A DNA stretch of 64,000 nucleotides from Galdieria sulphuraria (Eukaryota; Rhodophyta; Bangiophyceae; Galdieriales; Galdieriaceae): positions 62,001 to 126,000 of the forward strand of contig NW_005178471.1 of the NCBI RefSeq assembly GCF_000341285.1. The letters run 5' to 3'. The notes under the pieces are model-generated. The model did not search any database. It was not told where the DNA came from and saw only the letters and a program-made list of their open reading frames with translations. Below, one piece after another: positions 11,505-21,750 of the stretch. Position 1 is the stretch's first letter; each line of letters begins with the position of its first letter. The translations under genes were made by a program, and so were the position numbers.

Positions 11505-12168
11505 TTCTGTTTACAAAATACTAGTGAGAAGCTAGTAATAACTCCGATGTGTCTTTAGTAAAGTTATCGCTCAGCTTTTAAAGCCTTCGATTCCTTCTAG
11601 ACTTTTAAAGAAAGCGACGATTTGCGTCATTTTGAACTTTTATCGTGTCGTTTGATTACTGAATCAGAGCATTTACCAGGCTATTTCTGTTAGGCAGGCA
11701 CAGGACCGATCGAAAGGTCACAATACTTTCTAAAAATAGAACAACACAGTTGTTGAGGGCGGCGGGTGGTTCCCATTGCCTATTGGACACACGTGTCTTC
11801 TTGAATCAATTTATTCCAACTGTTTAAATGCTGTTCTTTCTTTTTCCTTTTTTTGGTAACTCATTAGCATTTCTTTGCAAAGTTGACTATCTCAAAATTA
11901 GTTCTACATGAATAGCCTGCGAATATTCGACACCTTTCGCGCAACTCAGGGTCTGCAACAGTCAATAGTTCTAAATTTCTGGAAACCACCCACGGCTTTT
12001 CTAACTTTGTAGGATAAACAAGATAGTTTGAAACACATAATGTTTTTCCTTCTGTTATGTGGACGAAACTATTAATATGTATTATCGGAAAAGAGCTGAC
12101 AATCTGCCAGGGTATAGAAGTTTCTCAAACCACTTGCACATTCCATAAGCTAACTGTATATCTGCTCT
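11505..12168. other. Upstream region of protein B
   Basis: About 660 bp with no supportable gene. It should contain the protein B promoter near 11505-11700. Confidence 0.5.
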
Positions 12169-12456
12169 TCAACTATTTACTACATAAAGTTCCTTCGTTC
12201 CATTATTTATTTTTCCTCGTCCTGTAAGAATCATCAGTTATAAGATTTGACGCAAGCGTTCCCATTCTATAGCAGTACCTGTAGTATTAGAAAAGCACCA
12301 CGTTGGAATAAACAACGAGTCTTTATTTACATGGAAACTTGAAAAAGATTTTGATTCCACATAGAATGCGTCAAAGATCTTTTCTAGAGGAAAACTACAC
12401 GTATTCTTTGAATATGACGACACTGCGACTGACAAGATTTTTACGAATCGATCCAT
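12169..12456 (-). CDS. Possible small hypothetical protein (two exons)
   Basis: An ATG at 12456 opens a frame (MDRFVKILSVAVSSYSK…) of about 60 codons. It reaches ACAG|GTACTG, and a plausible 57-nt intron ends at 12222 (…TTCTTACAG). Splicing gives about 76 residues ending at 12169. Without splicing the frame stops at 12238 after 72 residues. No family is recognised and the product is short. Support is the start codon, a normal-looking intron, and position head-to-head with VAP across a 243-bp gap. It could be non-coding. Confidence 0.3.
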
Positions 12457-12699
12457 AGGGAAGAAGAAAGTCGCCGCTTCTAATATAACGCTATAAAGCC
12501 TTTCTTATAAGCGAAGATACACTCTGCTCGCTCAGCAAAAGTTCATTCTCACGGGCGACTGCTGCTCGTACTGCATACCTAAGAGTGTCTCTCTCACTGC
12601 TAGAACATTAACAAATTCAGACCGAGAGCAATTCTTGACACAGGAATTGGCATTTTTTGCTAGTTCGAGAGGAAAAGGGGAATACTGTACTTCCTTAAT

Positions 12700-13678
12700 A
12701 TGGAAAAGATATTGCAGGTTGCTCCCAAAGAGCTTTCTTTTCACCTGGAACTGAATAAGCCCCTTGTACAAACTCTGAAACTGAAGAACATCTCCGAAGA
12801 AACGCTTTCCTTTAAAGTTAAGACGACGCAACCTAAAAGATATTTCGTTAAGCCGAATGCAGCAATAATTGGAGCTGGAAAGGAGATTCAAGTTTCTATT
12901 GTTCTACAGCCGTTACAGGAGTTACCTCCAGATACAAACAGTTGCCGTGACAAGTTTTTATTGCAGGTGATCAAAGTAGACAAGGGGGTAGAGTCAGATG
13001 TTCAGAGTTTGTGGAAAAATGTGTCTCCGGAATCCTTATACCAGCAAAAGTTTCGCGTAAGCTTTGTGGCAGGGGATAGTCCTTCTCAAGACGACTTGAA
13101 GACCAAGAAAAGTGACACGAGCATAGCTTCGACCAGTTCAAACCCTGAAGACAACTTCGAAAGCCTGAAAGCCGAAAACATAGGAAATTTAAGAGAGCTT
13201 AGCAGTAACGCAACACATATGGAGAAGGACTCAAAAGGGGTTACAGATGCTTTTCCTGGCAACGAAGTGCAAAACAAGTTGGCGGAAACTGGAACAATTT
13301 CGAAGTAATTACTCTCACTCTTTTTCTAGTGGTTACACAAATAACGTTTCGTATTAGGACAACGTCTCCTGTATCAGGAAGTGTTGATGAATTGAACATA
13401 GAAGAAAGGTACCAGTTGGCCTTAGATCGTATTGGTAACCTTTTGAAAGAAAAGCAAACTTACGAGGCAGAGTTGGCCAAACTTCGTTCTTCACTGGACG
13501 AACAAATGAACAAAGACTCAGAACCGACCTTTCGTATGTATTTCATATTCCTTACATTTTGTTTAAAACTGATGTTTATAACACAGAGCGGAAAAATTCT
13601 AAGAACAAGTTGTCTCTTTCTTATTTGCAGATATTCATTCTCTTGGTGGTCAGTTTTCTAGTAGGAAAAATATTTTGA
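12700..13678 (+). CDS. VAMP-associated protein (VAP/Scs2), ER tail-anchored
   Basis: Three exons (12700-13304, 13358-13533, 13587-13678), 290 aa. The N-terminal ~120 residues are an MSP domain: LQVAPKELSFHLELNKPL…LKLKNISEETLSFKVKTTQPKRYFVKPNAAIIGAGKEIQVS, where the K-T-T-P-RY-V-P-N-I core is the FFAT-peptide groove. A Ser/Glu-rich linker, a coiled coil (residues ~220-255, NIEERYQLALDRIGNLLKEK…) and a C-terminal TM tail (LQIFILLVVSFLVGKIF) follow. VAPs sit in the ER membrane and recruit FFAT-motif lipid-transfer proteins at contact sites. The third exon is read in a different frame from the longest open frame there. The perfect tail anchor supports this choice. Confidence 0.88.
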
Positions 13679-13874
13679 TGAACTACTGCTTTATTATTCT
13701 CAAAAATCTCCAAATATCTTTCCTATAATTATTATGAATAGTTTGTATGAGCTCCAAATACTTTTCAAGATAGAAGCTTGAATTCTGCTGACAACATCGC
13801 TTTCGTTTTATATTACAACCGATGACTTGTTTTGGTTCCCAGTTACTCAAGTCCACTTTATCTGCGAATATGAT

Positions 13875-14834
13875 TCAACCTGATACGAAAGTCTCTTGTT
13901 TTTCACCTTCTACAGGAACGTAAGTTGGTGAAGGAGGTACCTTTTCTGGTTCAAAAGGCTTCTTTTTAGCGTCTCGCACTCTTACCCAGCTTCCTCGATG
14001 TCCAGGAACTGCACCATGTAAATATAAGAGGTTTCTCTCAGCATCTACACGAAGAACTTCCAAGCTTTGTATCGTAACTCTCTTTCTTCCCATCTTTCCC
14101 GCCATCTTTTTACCTTTTGGAGTCTCTTGAGGTCTGGACCTTCCACCTCCTACTGAGCCTATTTTTCGATGGGCTTTACTAACACCGTGAGACGCATTTT
14201 GACCAGCAAAGCCCCATCTCCTCATAGCTCCTTGAGTACCCTTTCCTTTAGAGGTTCCTATGACATCTACGTATTGTCCAACAACAAAATGATTAGCCGA
14301 AAGCTCAGTTCCTATTGGAACTATTGCGTCCTCCGTCACACGAAATTCAGCCAGTTTCTTCTTAGGCTCTACTCCATTATATGCAAAATGCATCCTCAGG
14401 AACTTACGCATTTGATATGGACGTTCAAGCCCTGCTCCCACTTGAAGACCTACTCTTCCCTTGCTGTCCTTTACAGGATTTATATAAACTACTTGACATC
14501 TGTCAATAACAACTACTGTACACGGGTGCATGATCCCTTTTTCATCCCAGTATTGCATCATTCCTGCCTTCCTAGCCAATACTCCCGTTCGAACTGTCGA
14601 ACGGAAGCACGCCGAGATCTTGGGGTCAGCAGCAAGTTCTCCAGGTACTAGCTTTCCATATGCTAGTTCCTTAATCCTTAATAGATCTGCAACTTCTTTT
14701 GGTCTATTTATATTGAAACTGTGCAAGTTTTGCTTGAAGAGACTTGTTGGCGCGACTAAGACCCTACCATAACGAGAAAACGAAAGTCTTAAAAGAGTCT
14801 GTAGTGTTGTGAAATTGAATTTCCCAGCTAACAT
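13875..14834 (-). CDS. Mitochondrial (organellar) large-subunit ribosomal protein uL3
   Basis: Single-exon 319-aa protein. After a ~45-residue hydroxylated, basic leader comes a bacterial-type uL3: ARKAGMMQYWDEKG, QVGAGLERP, FVVGQYVDVIGTSKGKG, QGAMRRWGFAGQNASHG, and the tip loop GSVGGGRSRPQETPKGKKMAGKMG. The bacterial-type core and N-terminal presequence show organelle use, not cytosolic uL3. Mitochondria are favoured because red-algal plastid L3 is usually plastid-encoded (established knowledge; not tested here). The open frame extends 17 codons upstream without an ATG, so the start is set at 14834. It converges on VAP with about 200 bp between. Confidence 0.88.
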   Translation of the reverse strand: MLAGKFNFTTLQTLLRLSFSRYGRVLVAPTSLFKQNLHSFNINRPKEVADLLRIKELAYGKLVPGELAADPKISACFRSTVRTGVLARKAGMMQYWDEKGIMHPCTVVVIDRCQVVYINPVKDSKGRVGLQVGAGLERPYQMRKFLRMHFAYNGVEPKKKLAEFRVTEDAIVPIGTELSANHFVVGQYVDVIGTSKGKGTQGAMRRWGFAGQNASHGVSKAHRKIGSVGGGRSRPQETPKGKKMAGKMGRKRVTIQSLEVLRVDAERNLLYLHGAVPGHRGSWVRVRDAKKKPFEPEKVPPSPTYVPVEGEKQETFVSG

Positions 14835-15344
14835 CGTCCAAACCCAAGTAAACCGAGGTAAAAAATTCGTCGCAAAGGAATACAAATAGAAGACTCAAAG
14901 TTGCCTTTCTACGGAATCACCGCACATGTAACATATATATTCCGCCCGGTAAATTCTACGAAGCCACGAGTTTGCAATCAAATCTATGGAAAGGCATCGG
15001 TTTCCTTTTCATGGACCCTTCAATAGTCTCTCAGCTAGTTTAGAATTTGTAAAAAGTTGTGTGTAAACCTATACCAAACTCATATAAGCGGTGGTTCAAC
15101 GACTCCTTCAATAAATTTGAGCCTAATTTTTTATGAAAAGCAACATTTTCTATTGGGCATTCGTAGCACAAAGCTATTCGTTTCTAAAGCTACAAAAATG
15201 TTACATACATCTTAGAACAATACGTCGAAAGTAATTTTTTATTCCAAAAAATTTGTAACATCTAAAAAATCGAATTTAACTATCGGCTAGACTCACAACA
15301 GCAGGGTAAAAGAATTGCGACGTTGCTATTCAACAACAAGTAAA
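14835..15344. other. Intergenic region upstream of uL3m
   Basis: About 510 bp of AT-rich sequence with no supportable gene. It holds the uL3m promoter and the 3' end of the glutaredoxin transcript. Confidence 0.5.
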
Positions 15345-15953
15345 CTAGTTTATATGAATTTCCGCCTTTTCTAAGAGTTTGGCGAGAGTTCCGTTTTCAA
15401 ACAGCTCAAGAGTCTCACTACAACCTCCAACGTGCTGCTTCAAAATGAACACGTTGGGTACTGTTCTTTGACCAGTCTTCTTCAATAGTGCGGCCTGAAT
15501 TTGTTCTCCAGTACTCAACTATAAAAATGATAAAGCCTATTAAAGTACAGCAACAGTCTTACTTACCTTGTCCAAGTCATATGTCTTGAAAGGAACTTGA
15601 AGACTTTGAAACAGTCCCTTGACTTTGGCACAGTACGGACACCATGACTTGGAAAAAACGACGACAGAATCCTTTTCAACCGCTTCTTCAACAAAACCTA
15701 ATGCCTCTTCAGAAATAGGCGAATCCGTAGAAAGAGCTCGAAATTGGAGAGAGCTTCCTTTCCTCTGTATTCCTTCCCATTTTTCAGGAGACAAAAAAAC
15801 AGTTACACCTTTCCCGGTGAAAGCTGTAGTTTCCAGGAAGGTGCCACGAAATGTTTCCAGTTTGTTCCACAAGCTTCGATTGCATATTAGTTTACCACTA
15901 ATAAGACGACGACAGGGAGAATAACTCGTCACAAAATGGTGCAGAAATGCCAT
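15345..15953 (-). CDS. Organelle-targeted CPYC glutaredoxin
   Basis: Two exons (15953-15567, 15518-15345), phase 0, 186 aa. About 75 residues of basic, Ser/Thr-rich leader precede a thioredoxin-fold glutaredoxin: DSVVVFSKSWCPYCAKVKGLF (active site C105-P-Y-C108), then GQRTVPNVFILKQHVGGC (TVP cis-Pro loop and GG glutathione-binding segment). The CPYC site marks a class I dithiol enzyme that reduces disulfides and glutathionylated proteins with GSH, not an Fe-S-cluster CGFS type. Plastid versus mitochondrion is not decided. The ATG is only 38 bp from the start of the divergent CPBP protease gene, so the two must share or overlap promoters. Confidence 0.9.
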
Positions 15954-15991
15954 AACCAAAAGAACTATTACGATTGCTAGAGCTTGGTATT

Positions 15992-16963
15992 ATGTTGCGA
16001 TTTGGTTTACTTTTCGTGCGAACATGTGGTATTTGCGGAAGAATAGAACACGGGACAACTCAAAGCTATCATATGAGTTCAAGCTTTAAGAACAGTTTGC
16101 GAGCCCTTCATGTTACTCATCTTGCACACTTTAAAGTGAATTATTTTGGCAGAACTTTTCGGAATCTGTACAAGCGGAAAAGTTACTCTCGACCTCTTTT
16201 TGTCGGTACTTTGGCTGGCACTGCCTGTCTGACGCTGAAGGCAATACTGAAAAAGGATACGGTCGGATCAAATGATGTTTCCAAGCTTGAAACTGACAAT
16301 GAGCATTCTGAAGGCCCGGATCAGTTACATATGTCGACGACTAAGGTTAAGAAGCATCGAGAGACAAGGGTTCTCTTGTCCGGACTGGTTTTTGAAATAG
16401 GTTTAGGGTTGACGGGTTCACTGTTTGCCTGGAAACTAGGCTTACCAGTACTCGGAAAAGGTTTCCATATATCTCCTTTTACTTTATTACAAGGAGCACT
16501 TGCGTCTATTCCCTTGTTAGGATTCGTCTATTTTATAGAACAGCTACCATTTCAGTTTTTGAAGGAAACGGCCTCTGAAACGCAACGCATCATAGCAGAA
16601 GTTTTTCTTTATAGACGTAGTTCTGAAATTGGCCTGCTTTGTATGTGTACGGGTATAGCAGAGGAGATAGCTTTTCGTAGTTTCCTTTACAGCTGGTTGG
16701 TTTCAATAGTTCACTTGTCGACCTGTCAAGGCTTGTTACTGTCTAGTTTCCTGTTTGGTCTTTTTCATCCAGTTTCGCCAGCATATGTATATATTGCCTC
16801 ACTTGCAGGTTCCTATTTTGGTTTTTTGTATATTATGACGGGTAACAATGTTTTCGTTCCCGCTGTTGCACATGCAGTTTATGATTACGTTATCCTTGAG
16901 ATATCTCGATACCAAATGCTCCGAAACAAAAGCATTTCTTCACACAAGGACAAGATAGACTGA
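15992..16963 (+). CDS. CPBP-family intramembrane metalloprotease (CAAX/Rce1-like)
   Basis: Single-exon 323-aa protein. A basic N-terminal region that may target an organelle is followed by several TM helices carrying the CPBP motifs: motif 1 AEEIAFR (Glu224-Glu225…Arg229), motif 2 LFGLFH (about residue 255) and motif 3 AVAHAVYDY (about 290). This Glu-Glu-xxx-Arg, Phe-xxx-His, His arrangement is the Rce1/CPBP (Abi) active site. Plastid members are known in plants and algae, and the leader makes that likely here. Substrate unknown. ATG 15992 is the first in frame; the Met in YHMSSSFKN (residue ~28) is an alternative start. Confidence 0.88.
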   Translation: MLRFGLLFVRTCGICGRIEHGTTQSYHMSSSFKNSLRALHVTHLAHFKVNYFGRTFRNLYKRKSYSRPLFVGTLAGTACLTLKAILKKDTVGSNDVSKLETDNEHSEGPDQLHMSTTKVKKHRETRVLLSGLVFEIGLGLTGSLFAWKLGLPVLGKGFHISPFTLLQGALASIPLLGFVYFIEQLPFQFLKETASETQRIIAEVFLYRRSSEIGLLCMCTGIAEEIAFRSFLYSWLVSIVHLSTCQGLLLSSFLFGLFHPVSPAYVYIASLAGSYFGFLYIMTGNNVFVPAVAHAVYDYVILEISRYQMLRNKSISSHKDKID

Positions 16964-17405
16964 CGTTTGCAACTTTGCTATGTACATTACCATAAAAATG
17001 AGTCGTTTTGGTTTCCTTTGGTTTCCTATGTTTTTCGTTTCAAAAGGGAAGAGCAGATAGAATGCTGCTTGTCAAGAAAGTAAGATGGCGAAGCACAAAT
17101 TGAAACCGAAAGTTGTCTCTCGATAAGGTAGCAGAAGACTATGTTATTTATTTGGAAAGCAACACCATAGCTCTCAAAGAACGTTTGAAGGAATGATTGT
17201 GTTATTTTAGAAGAGGAGAGAAATAAGGAATGTTGAACAGTCAACAAGTTGAGTCGATTGGAGAAGAGTCCTTTACTCGAATAGTCTTATCAAAGCAAAG
17301 TAAACTGCCTATTTTATATATCATAGGTTTGTTTCTCTTATCGGAAAGTTGGATGTCATATGACAATTTATCCAATCCGTTTCCCACACGTCGGAGAAGT
17401 ACTTT
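16964..17405. other. Intergenic region, possible 5' exon of the MDR gene
   Basis: About 440 bp. A frame from an ATG at 17230 runs for 80 codons in a different phase from the MDR protein. I could not find a splice joining them, so I leave it uncalled. Confidence 0.4.
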
Positions 17406-18755
17406 ATGGAAATGGAATTTTTGGAAGAAGACGACCCAGCAACTTGTGAAGATGAACAGGAAGAAGATGTAGGAAGTTCAAGTATACAAATAGGAACAAA
17501 AACAGAACCCATTCCACTTCCGAGTAGCTCTAGAGTTGCTTCTTCTCTTCCTACACAGTCAGCTCCCAGTGATTATGTACGTGTTCTTAGTGAATCTTTT
17601 CAGGCTATGGGAACGGCTTCTGTGCCGTCATCTTCCTTTCGTTGGAATTTACGTAGAGGAAATCAGGCTCTTCAGTATCGGCGTCCTGGCCGAATACTAG
17701 AAATTGCGCTTCCCATCCAAGAACCAGGACCTTATGAAGTTGTTATCCAAGTGACTCATGCAGGTGTTTCAGATTATGATTTAAAGGTTGTTTCAGACGC
17801 ATTTCCCTTTGTGTCAAAAATTGTTCCAGGCAGAGAAGTTACGGGGAAGATCGTAGATATAGGAAAGAACGTAACACACGCAGCTCTGGGAGACACAGTA
17901 GTGGTCGATCCAGAATATACCTCTGTTGCTGATGGAGGTTCGAAATCTTTATCGTTTCAGGAACGTAAGGCTATCGGAATGACACATAATGGTGGTTGGG
18001 CACAGTATCTTTTAGTAACTGGCATTCAGGTACACAGGATTCCCAACGATCTCCCTGGTCCCTGGGCTACAATGATTTATGAAGTAGCTTGTATTGTCAG
18101 TGCCTGGAAGAAGATTCAACCAGTCTCAGAAGCCGATAGGATTTTGATTCTGTGTAATGGCATCGCGGGTTTCTTATGGGGTCTGTATTTACGACTAAAG
18201 AATTTTGACGTTGAGCTTTGTCAATGTCAGACGAGTTACTCACTGTCGATACATCAGTTGGACTTTACAGTTGTTCATAGAGAATCTTTGGAAACAGGTG
18301 CCGGAATTGCTTTGCTTGATTACGATATCATCGTGGATACTACTGGAAATTACGAGTTGATGGACTTAGCTTTTCAGTGGCTGAAACCCATGGGAAAATT
18401 CTTACTATATGGTTTGCCTTCGGGTGCTAGTCATTCAAACAAGTGGTGTCTTCGTGATATACTGGATAAGGAAGCTACAATATGTGGCTCTATTTCACAC
18501 AGCAGAGGAGGTTTCGCTGAGGCCGTTCATGCTGCTAGAAAATTATCCAAGTATTCATTGGAGAGTTTAGGTGTCAACTTGTACTCTATATCAGATTATC
18601 AAAATGCACTTTCAGATTTGAAAAGCGGGCGTTGTACGAAAGTAATTTTCACTGTACAGGATCCTAGTAGGCGAAGTTTTTTGTCATCCCCCAGTTCTCC
18701 TATTTTGTCACCTTTTGATGCTCCAAAATTTCGAGTTCCTCATTTGTACTTGTGA
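17406..18755 (+). CDS. Medium-chain dehydrogenase/reductase-like protein lacking zinc ligands
   Basis: 449 aa. After an acidic Ser-rich N-terminus (~70 residues) comes the MDR fold: GPYEVVIQVTHAGVSDYDLKV, PGREVTGKIVDIGKNV, LGDTVVVDPEYT, HNGGWAQYLLV. It is close to sorbitol/threonine dehydrogenases in layout. The usual catalytic zinc ligands are changed: Cys in GICGTD is Ser (GVSDYD) and the His of GHE is Arg (GRE). The four-Cys structural-zinc lobe is missing, and the dinucleotide glycines are altered (LCNGIAG for GxGxxG). The family oxidises alcohols or polyols with NAD(P). This member is probably not a zinc dehydrogenase and may be a pseudoenzyme or a zinc-free reductase. The start is the first ATG in the open frame. 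Confidence 0.75.
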   Translation: MEMEFLEEDDPATCEDEQEEDVGSSSIQIGTKTEPIPLPSSSRVASSLPTQSAPSDYVRVLSESFQAMGTASVPSSSFRWNLRRGNQALQYRRPGRILEIALPIQEPGPYEVVIQVTHAGVSDYDLKVVSDAFPFVSKIVPGREVTGKIVDIGKNVTHAALGDTVVVDPEYTSVADGGSKSLSFQERKAIGMTHNGGWAQYLLVTGIQVHRIPNDLPGPWATMIYEVACIVSAWKKIQPVSEADRILILCNGIAGFLWGLYLRLKNFDVELCQCQTSYSLSIHQLDFTVVHRESLETGAGIALLDYDIIVDTTGNYELMDLAFQWLKPMGKFLLYGLPSGASHSNKWCLRDILDKEATICGSISHSRGGFAEAVHAARKLSKYSLESLGVNLYSISDYQNALSDLKSGRCTKVIFTVQDPSRRSFLSSPSSPILSPFDAPKFRVPHLYL

Positions 18756-19151
18756 GAAAACATATGTAACAAAGTGAATATTTAATGGAATTCGGGTTAT
18801 GACGGAAATGGCTTAATAACAATCTTCTTAGGTAAAACGCGTAAATCAACTTCCCATTTGACACGTAACATAATGCAAATCAAAGTTATGTGAATTTACG
18901 AGAATAAAAATTACAAGTGTTTAAACACCAAAATTGCTACATTACGAACAAGCAGAAAAATAGTTGAACAAAATGATCGTATTTGCTTTCTACTCTTGTT
19001 CACAACATTCGAGTGAAAATCGACGTCGTCCATCCATACGAAACTTGTCAAAGTTAAGTTCCATAACCAGTGAACTCTTTTCTACATCACATACACCTTC
19101 TGTGGGTGTAACTGGACTGGAAGGGATCTTTGACTAAAAGCAGATTCTAAG
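18756..19151. other. Convergent 3' region
   Basis: About 400 bp between the ends of the MDR gene (+) and the MYB gene (-). Nothing supportable in it. Confidence 0.5.
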
Positions 19152-19674
19152 TCATAATAGGAAAATGAAAGCTGCGAGAAAATGTAATACCATAGCTGCT
19201 TCTGCTAAAGTGGCAAGTGGATTATTCATAGAGCGTTTGCGTCTCCGCATAGAAGAATTCCAATGATTTTTAACTGCGTTATCCGTTCGTCCAGGCAACA
19301 GCTTGGAAATTTCTGCCCACTGTGTACCGATTAAGCAAAGAGAGATAGAGCCAAACAGCTACTTACCTTATTGCCAAATTTTGCATGAGCTTCGTACAGT
19401 ATCTTTTCCTCTTCTTCAGTCCAATTACTCCGACGAATGTCAGGCTTCAACTGGTTGGTCCACCTTTCACACAGCTTCAACAAGAAAGGACCAACAAGCT
19501 GATATTCACCTACCTTTCTCTACACTGCTTTCCACTTCTTTGACCTATTTTGGAAGCAATCAAACTCCACTGTTTGCTGCTACCAAATTGTTTCACCAAC
19601 TCTTCCAACTTCTGATCTTCTTCTGCCGACCACGGTCTCTTTGTTTGTTTTCGGCAACTTTTCGAAATATTCAT
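19152..19674 (-). CDS. Small R2R3-MYB protein with hydrophobic C-terminus
   Basis: Three exons (19674-19514, 19463-19367, 19319-19152), 141 aa, with consistent phases. R2: [19 protein letters not shown]…[21 protein letters not shown]3: [45 protein letters not shown]. Both carry the regularly spaced Trp residues and the DNA-contact helices of plant-type R2R3-MYBs. After a basic patch (RRRRKRS, a likely nuclear signal) only ~25 residues remain. The last 20 ([21 protein letters not shown]) are hydrophobic and run to the stop codon. There is no activation domain. It could be a repressor-like, or possibly membrane-tethered, transcription factor. Confidence 0.88.
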
Positions 19675-20498
19675 AACACTCCGCTGTTCACTACACTACA
19701 ACTAAATATTATTTCCAACACAAAAACTTGTTAACACAAACTGTTTCAACCTCTCTCCCGCAGATACTGTCTTGTATGGCTGCGTCAGCTTACTCTCAAC
19801 TTTAGCAGGAGAGTCTCCATTAAAACTATGCACGCTCACTTCCTCCAATTCCGGGTGAGTTCTTCCAAAATAAATACAGCTATCCTTTGAACGAAGCCGC
19901 TTTTCCATTTGACGGAAAACCAATTGCGGTCTCCCTATACAACTGATTGACAGAAGCCCATTGCATTAACACACAATGTTTGGGACATCCAATAACTACT
20001 TCCCAAAAATCTTGGCGCCATTTTCCGATCATTTTTCTAAATTGAAAATTGATTGAATGGAGCAAATAAGAAATTCCACTCCGTCAAACATCATAAAAAT
20101 ATTGCACTCAGGCATGACACAGTGCCACGGAGAGACATTGAGCTTTCTTATTGTTTTATCCCATCTGTAACAGTTCACTCACAAGTTAAATGATAGAAAG
20201 GAGCACGACTATGTGGTTAGGCAATAGGCGGCAGACTGGTCAGGAGAGTCAAAAAGGAACTGTAAAGCTGTGCTTGGTACCAGGCAACTTGCATTCATTT
20301 TTGACAAAGAAGAACTGCCATTTCGTCTGCTGACAGCTTGTTCACCCATATTTCGAAGTCGATATAAAATAGTTCAAAAGTGAAACAATGTTAACCGAAG
20401 CGAAAATACAGCTTTCCGAATACTTTCAACAGTTTTTCCTTTACTTAATAACTGCGTTGATAGAAATGTAAATACTGTTCTATTTCACTAGTACATAT
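19675..20498. other. Region upstream of the MYB gene with unassigned minus-strand frames
   Basis: Minus-strand frames at 20035-19880 (MIGKWRQDFWEVVIG…) and 19923-19702 (…RSKDSCIYFGRTHPELEEV…) have a coding-like look but I could not join them by splice sites of matching phase. TGGCGCCA lies at about 20012-20020. They may be an undescribed small gene or MYB 5'UTR. Confidence 0.3.
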
Positions 20499-21392
20499 CT
20501 ATATTTTGTCGGACTTGCGAAATAGCATTCCTCCCCAAGTTAGCTTTCCTGCTCTTCCCCCTTCAATCCAGTGTTCCAAACCCCGCTTCATATTCGCCTG
20601 GAACTCAGGACTGCAGAAAGAAGCGATTTCACTGGACCTCTTGATAAGCTCAGCTTTCACTTTAGAGTAATGATGAACAAGAGAGTCAGGTCTGCTGAAA
20701 GTTCTAAGAGTGACAAGGCCACATTCCTTCGCCAAACTGCGATAGAGTCCCAAGCTGCCCATATCATGAAGTTTAATGCGGTCAAGAATGGGCTGAATTG
20801 AACTTTTATCAATACCATCCTCCTTCATCGGGTCCGTTATGGCCATGACTCCTCCAGGCTTCAGGACCCTTGCGCACTCTTGAAATACCTTCAACTTATC
20901 AGGGGAATGTAAGAACGCATCTTGACTCCAGATAAAGTCATAGGAATTGTCTTCACAAGGAATCTCCAAGAAACTTCCATACTTGACGGTGATATTATCC
21001 GCCAGTCCTGCTTGACTATTATATTCTTCGTTCCTCTTATTTTGGACAGGTGCGATGTTAAGGCAGTCAATGGAAACTCCAAATTTTCTTACAAGAAACC
21101 TGGCCGCACCTCCGTATCCTGCTCCCAAGTCAAGACCTTTCGCTTGACGCTGCAACACTCCAGTCATCGCAAGTTCCGATGCGAGCCATTCGTCTGTACG
21201 CAAACTGGCTTCTCTTATCTCATCCTGGTCAACTGGTTCCTTATAAAGTCCGACATGGATGTCTTCGCCACCCCACACGTGGAAGTAGAACCGATCACTA
21301 TCGTCATTGTCGTAATAGATCTCAGCGTTATCCTTCACTGTTTTCGAAGTTGCGGCTGGTTGCGACTGTCCGTTGCTATTTTCCACTCTCAT
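20499..21392 (-). CDS. SAM-dependent methyltransferase, SDMT-like paralog
   Basis: Single exon, 297 aa. It has the class I SAM-binding motif GLDLGAGYGG, motif II-type IDCLNIAPVQN, EIPCEDNSYDFIWSQDAFLH and post-I motif RVLKPGGVMAITDPM. The N-terminal substrate block FYFHVWGGEDIHVGLY matches FYYHIWGGQDIHVGLY of the divergent neighbour at 21751. In that family this block marks sarcosine/dimethylglycine N-methyltransferases that make glycine betaine. It lacks the longer N-terminal extension of the neighbour, and the two differ widely in sequence, so the duplication is old. It may be an isozyme or use another amine. No transit peptide is evident. Confidence 0.85.
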   Translation of the reverse strand: MRVENSNGQSQPAATSKTVKDNAEIYYDNDDSDRFYFHVWGGEDIHVGLYKEPVDQDEIREASLRTDEWLASELAMTGVLQRQAKGLDLGAGYGGAARFLVRKFGVSIDCLNIAPVQNKRNEEYNSQAGLADNITVKYGSFLEIPCEDNSYDFIWSQDAFLHSPDKLKVFQECARVLKPGGVMAITDPMKEDGIDKSSIQPILDRIKLHDMGSLGLYRSLAKECGLVTLRTFSRPDSLVHHYSKVKAELIKRSSEIASFCSPEFQANMKRGLEHWIEGGRAGKLTWGGMLFRKSDKI

Positions 21393-21750
21393 GGTCCACT
21401 CTAGAAAATACAGAAATGGTGTGAAGAAATCATATCAAATATGCATCGAATATAGGACAGCTGTCTTTGAGGTGCTGGAAGATGCGGCCCAATCAAATTG
21501 CAAGAGTTGTTCTGTGAGTCGTGTTCGACCAATGATTTGTCCTGTTTCTTGCGAAGGACAAGTGTCCTTCCACTGTGTTCGATTTGGCTCCACTCGAAGC
21601 TACCTTATTGGCTTTTATGGATTAGGGTGGAAGTGACTAGCCAGTCATTGAACACAACGTCAAATTCTACAGAAAGGCCCATTTTTCTATAAAAGAGCTG
21701 CTCTGACTGAAATTATTCATTTATTATTTGTATCTTTGATCGTAGCAGTT
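21393..21750. promoter_or_regulatory. Shared divergent promoter region of the two methyltransferase genes
   Basis: 358 bp between two start codons pointing apart. It must hold both promoters. No specific operator is identified. Confidence 0.55.

Noticed and set aside
12532-12891. Minus-strand frame of 119 codons
   Set aside because: Antisense shadow of the VAP MSP domain, whose sequence is conserved on the plus strand.
14169-14651. Plus-strand frame of 160 codons
   Set aside because: Antisense to the organellar uL3 gene, which has clear family motifs.
19702-20065. Minus-strand frames as a 5' extension of the MYB gene
   Set aside because: Donor/acceptor choices did not preserve phase into the MYB start; kept only as an unassigned region.
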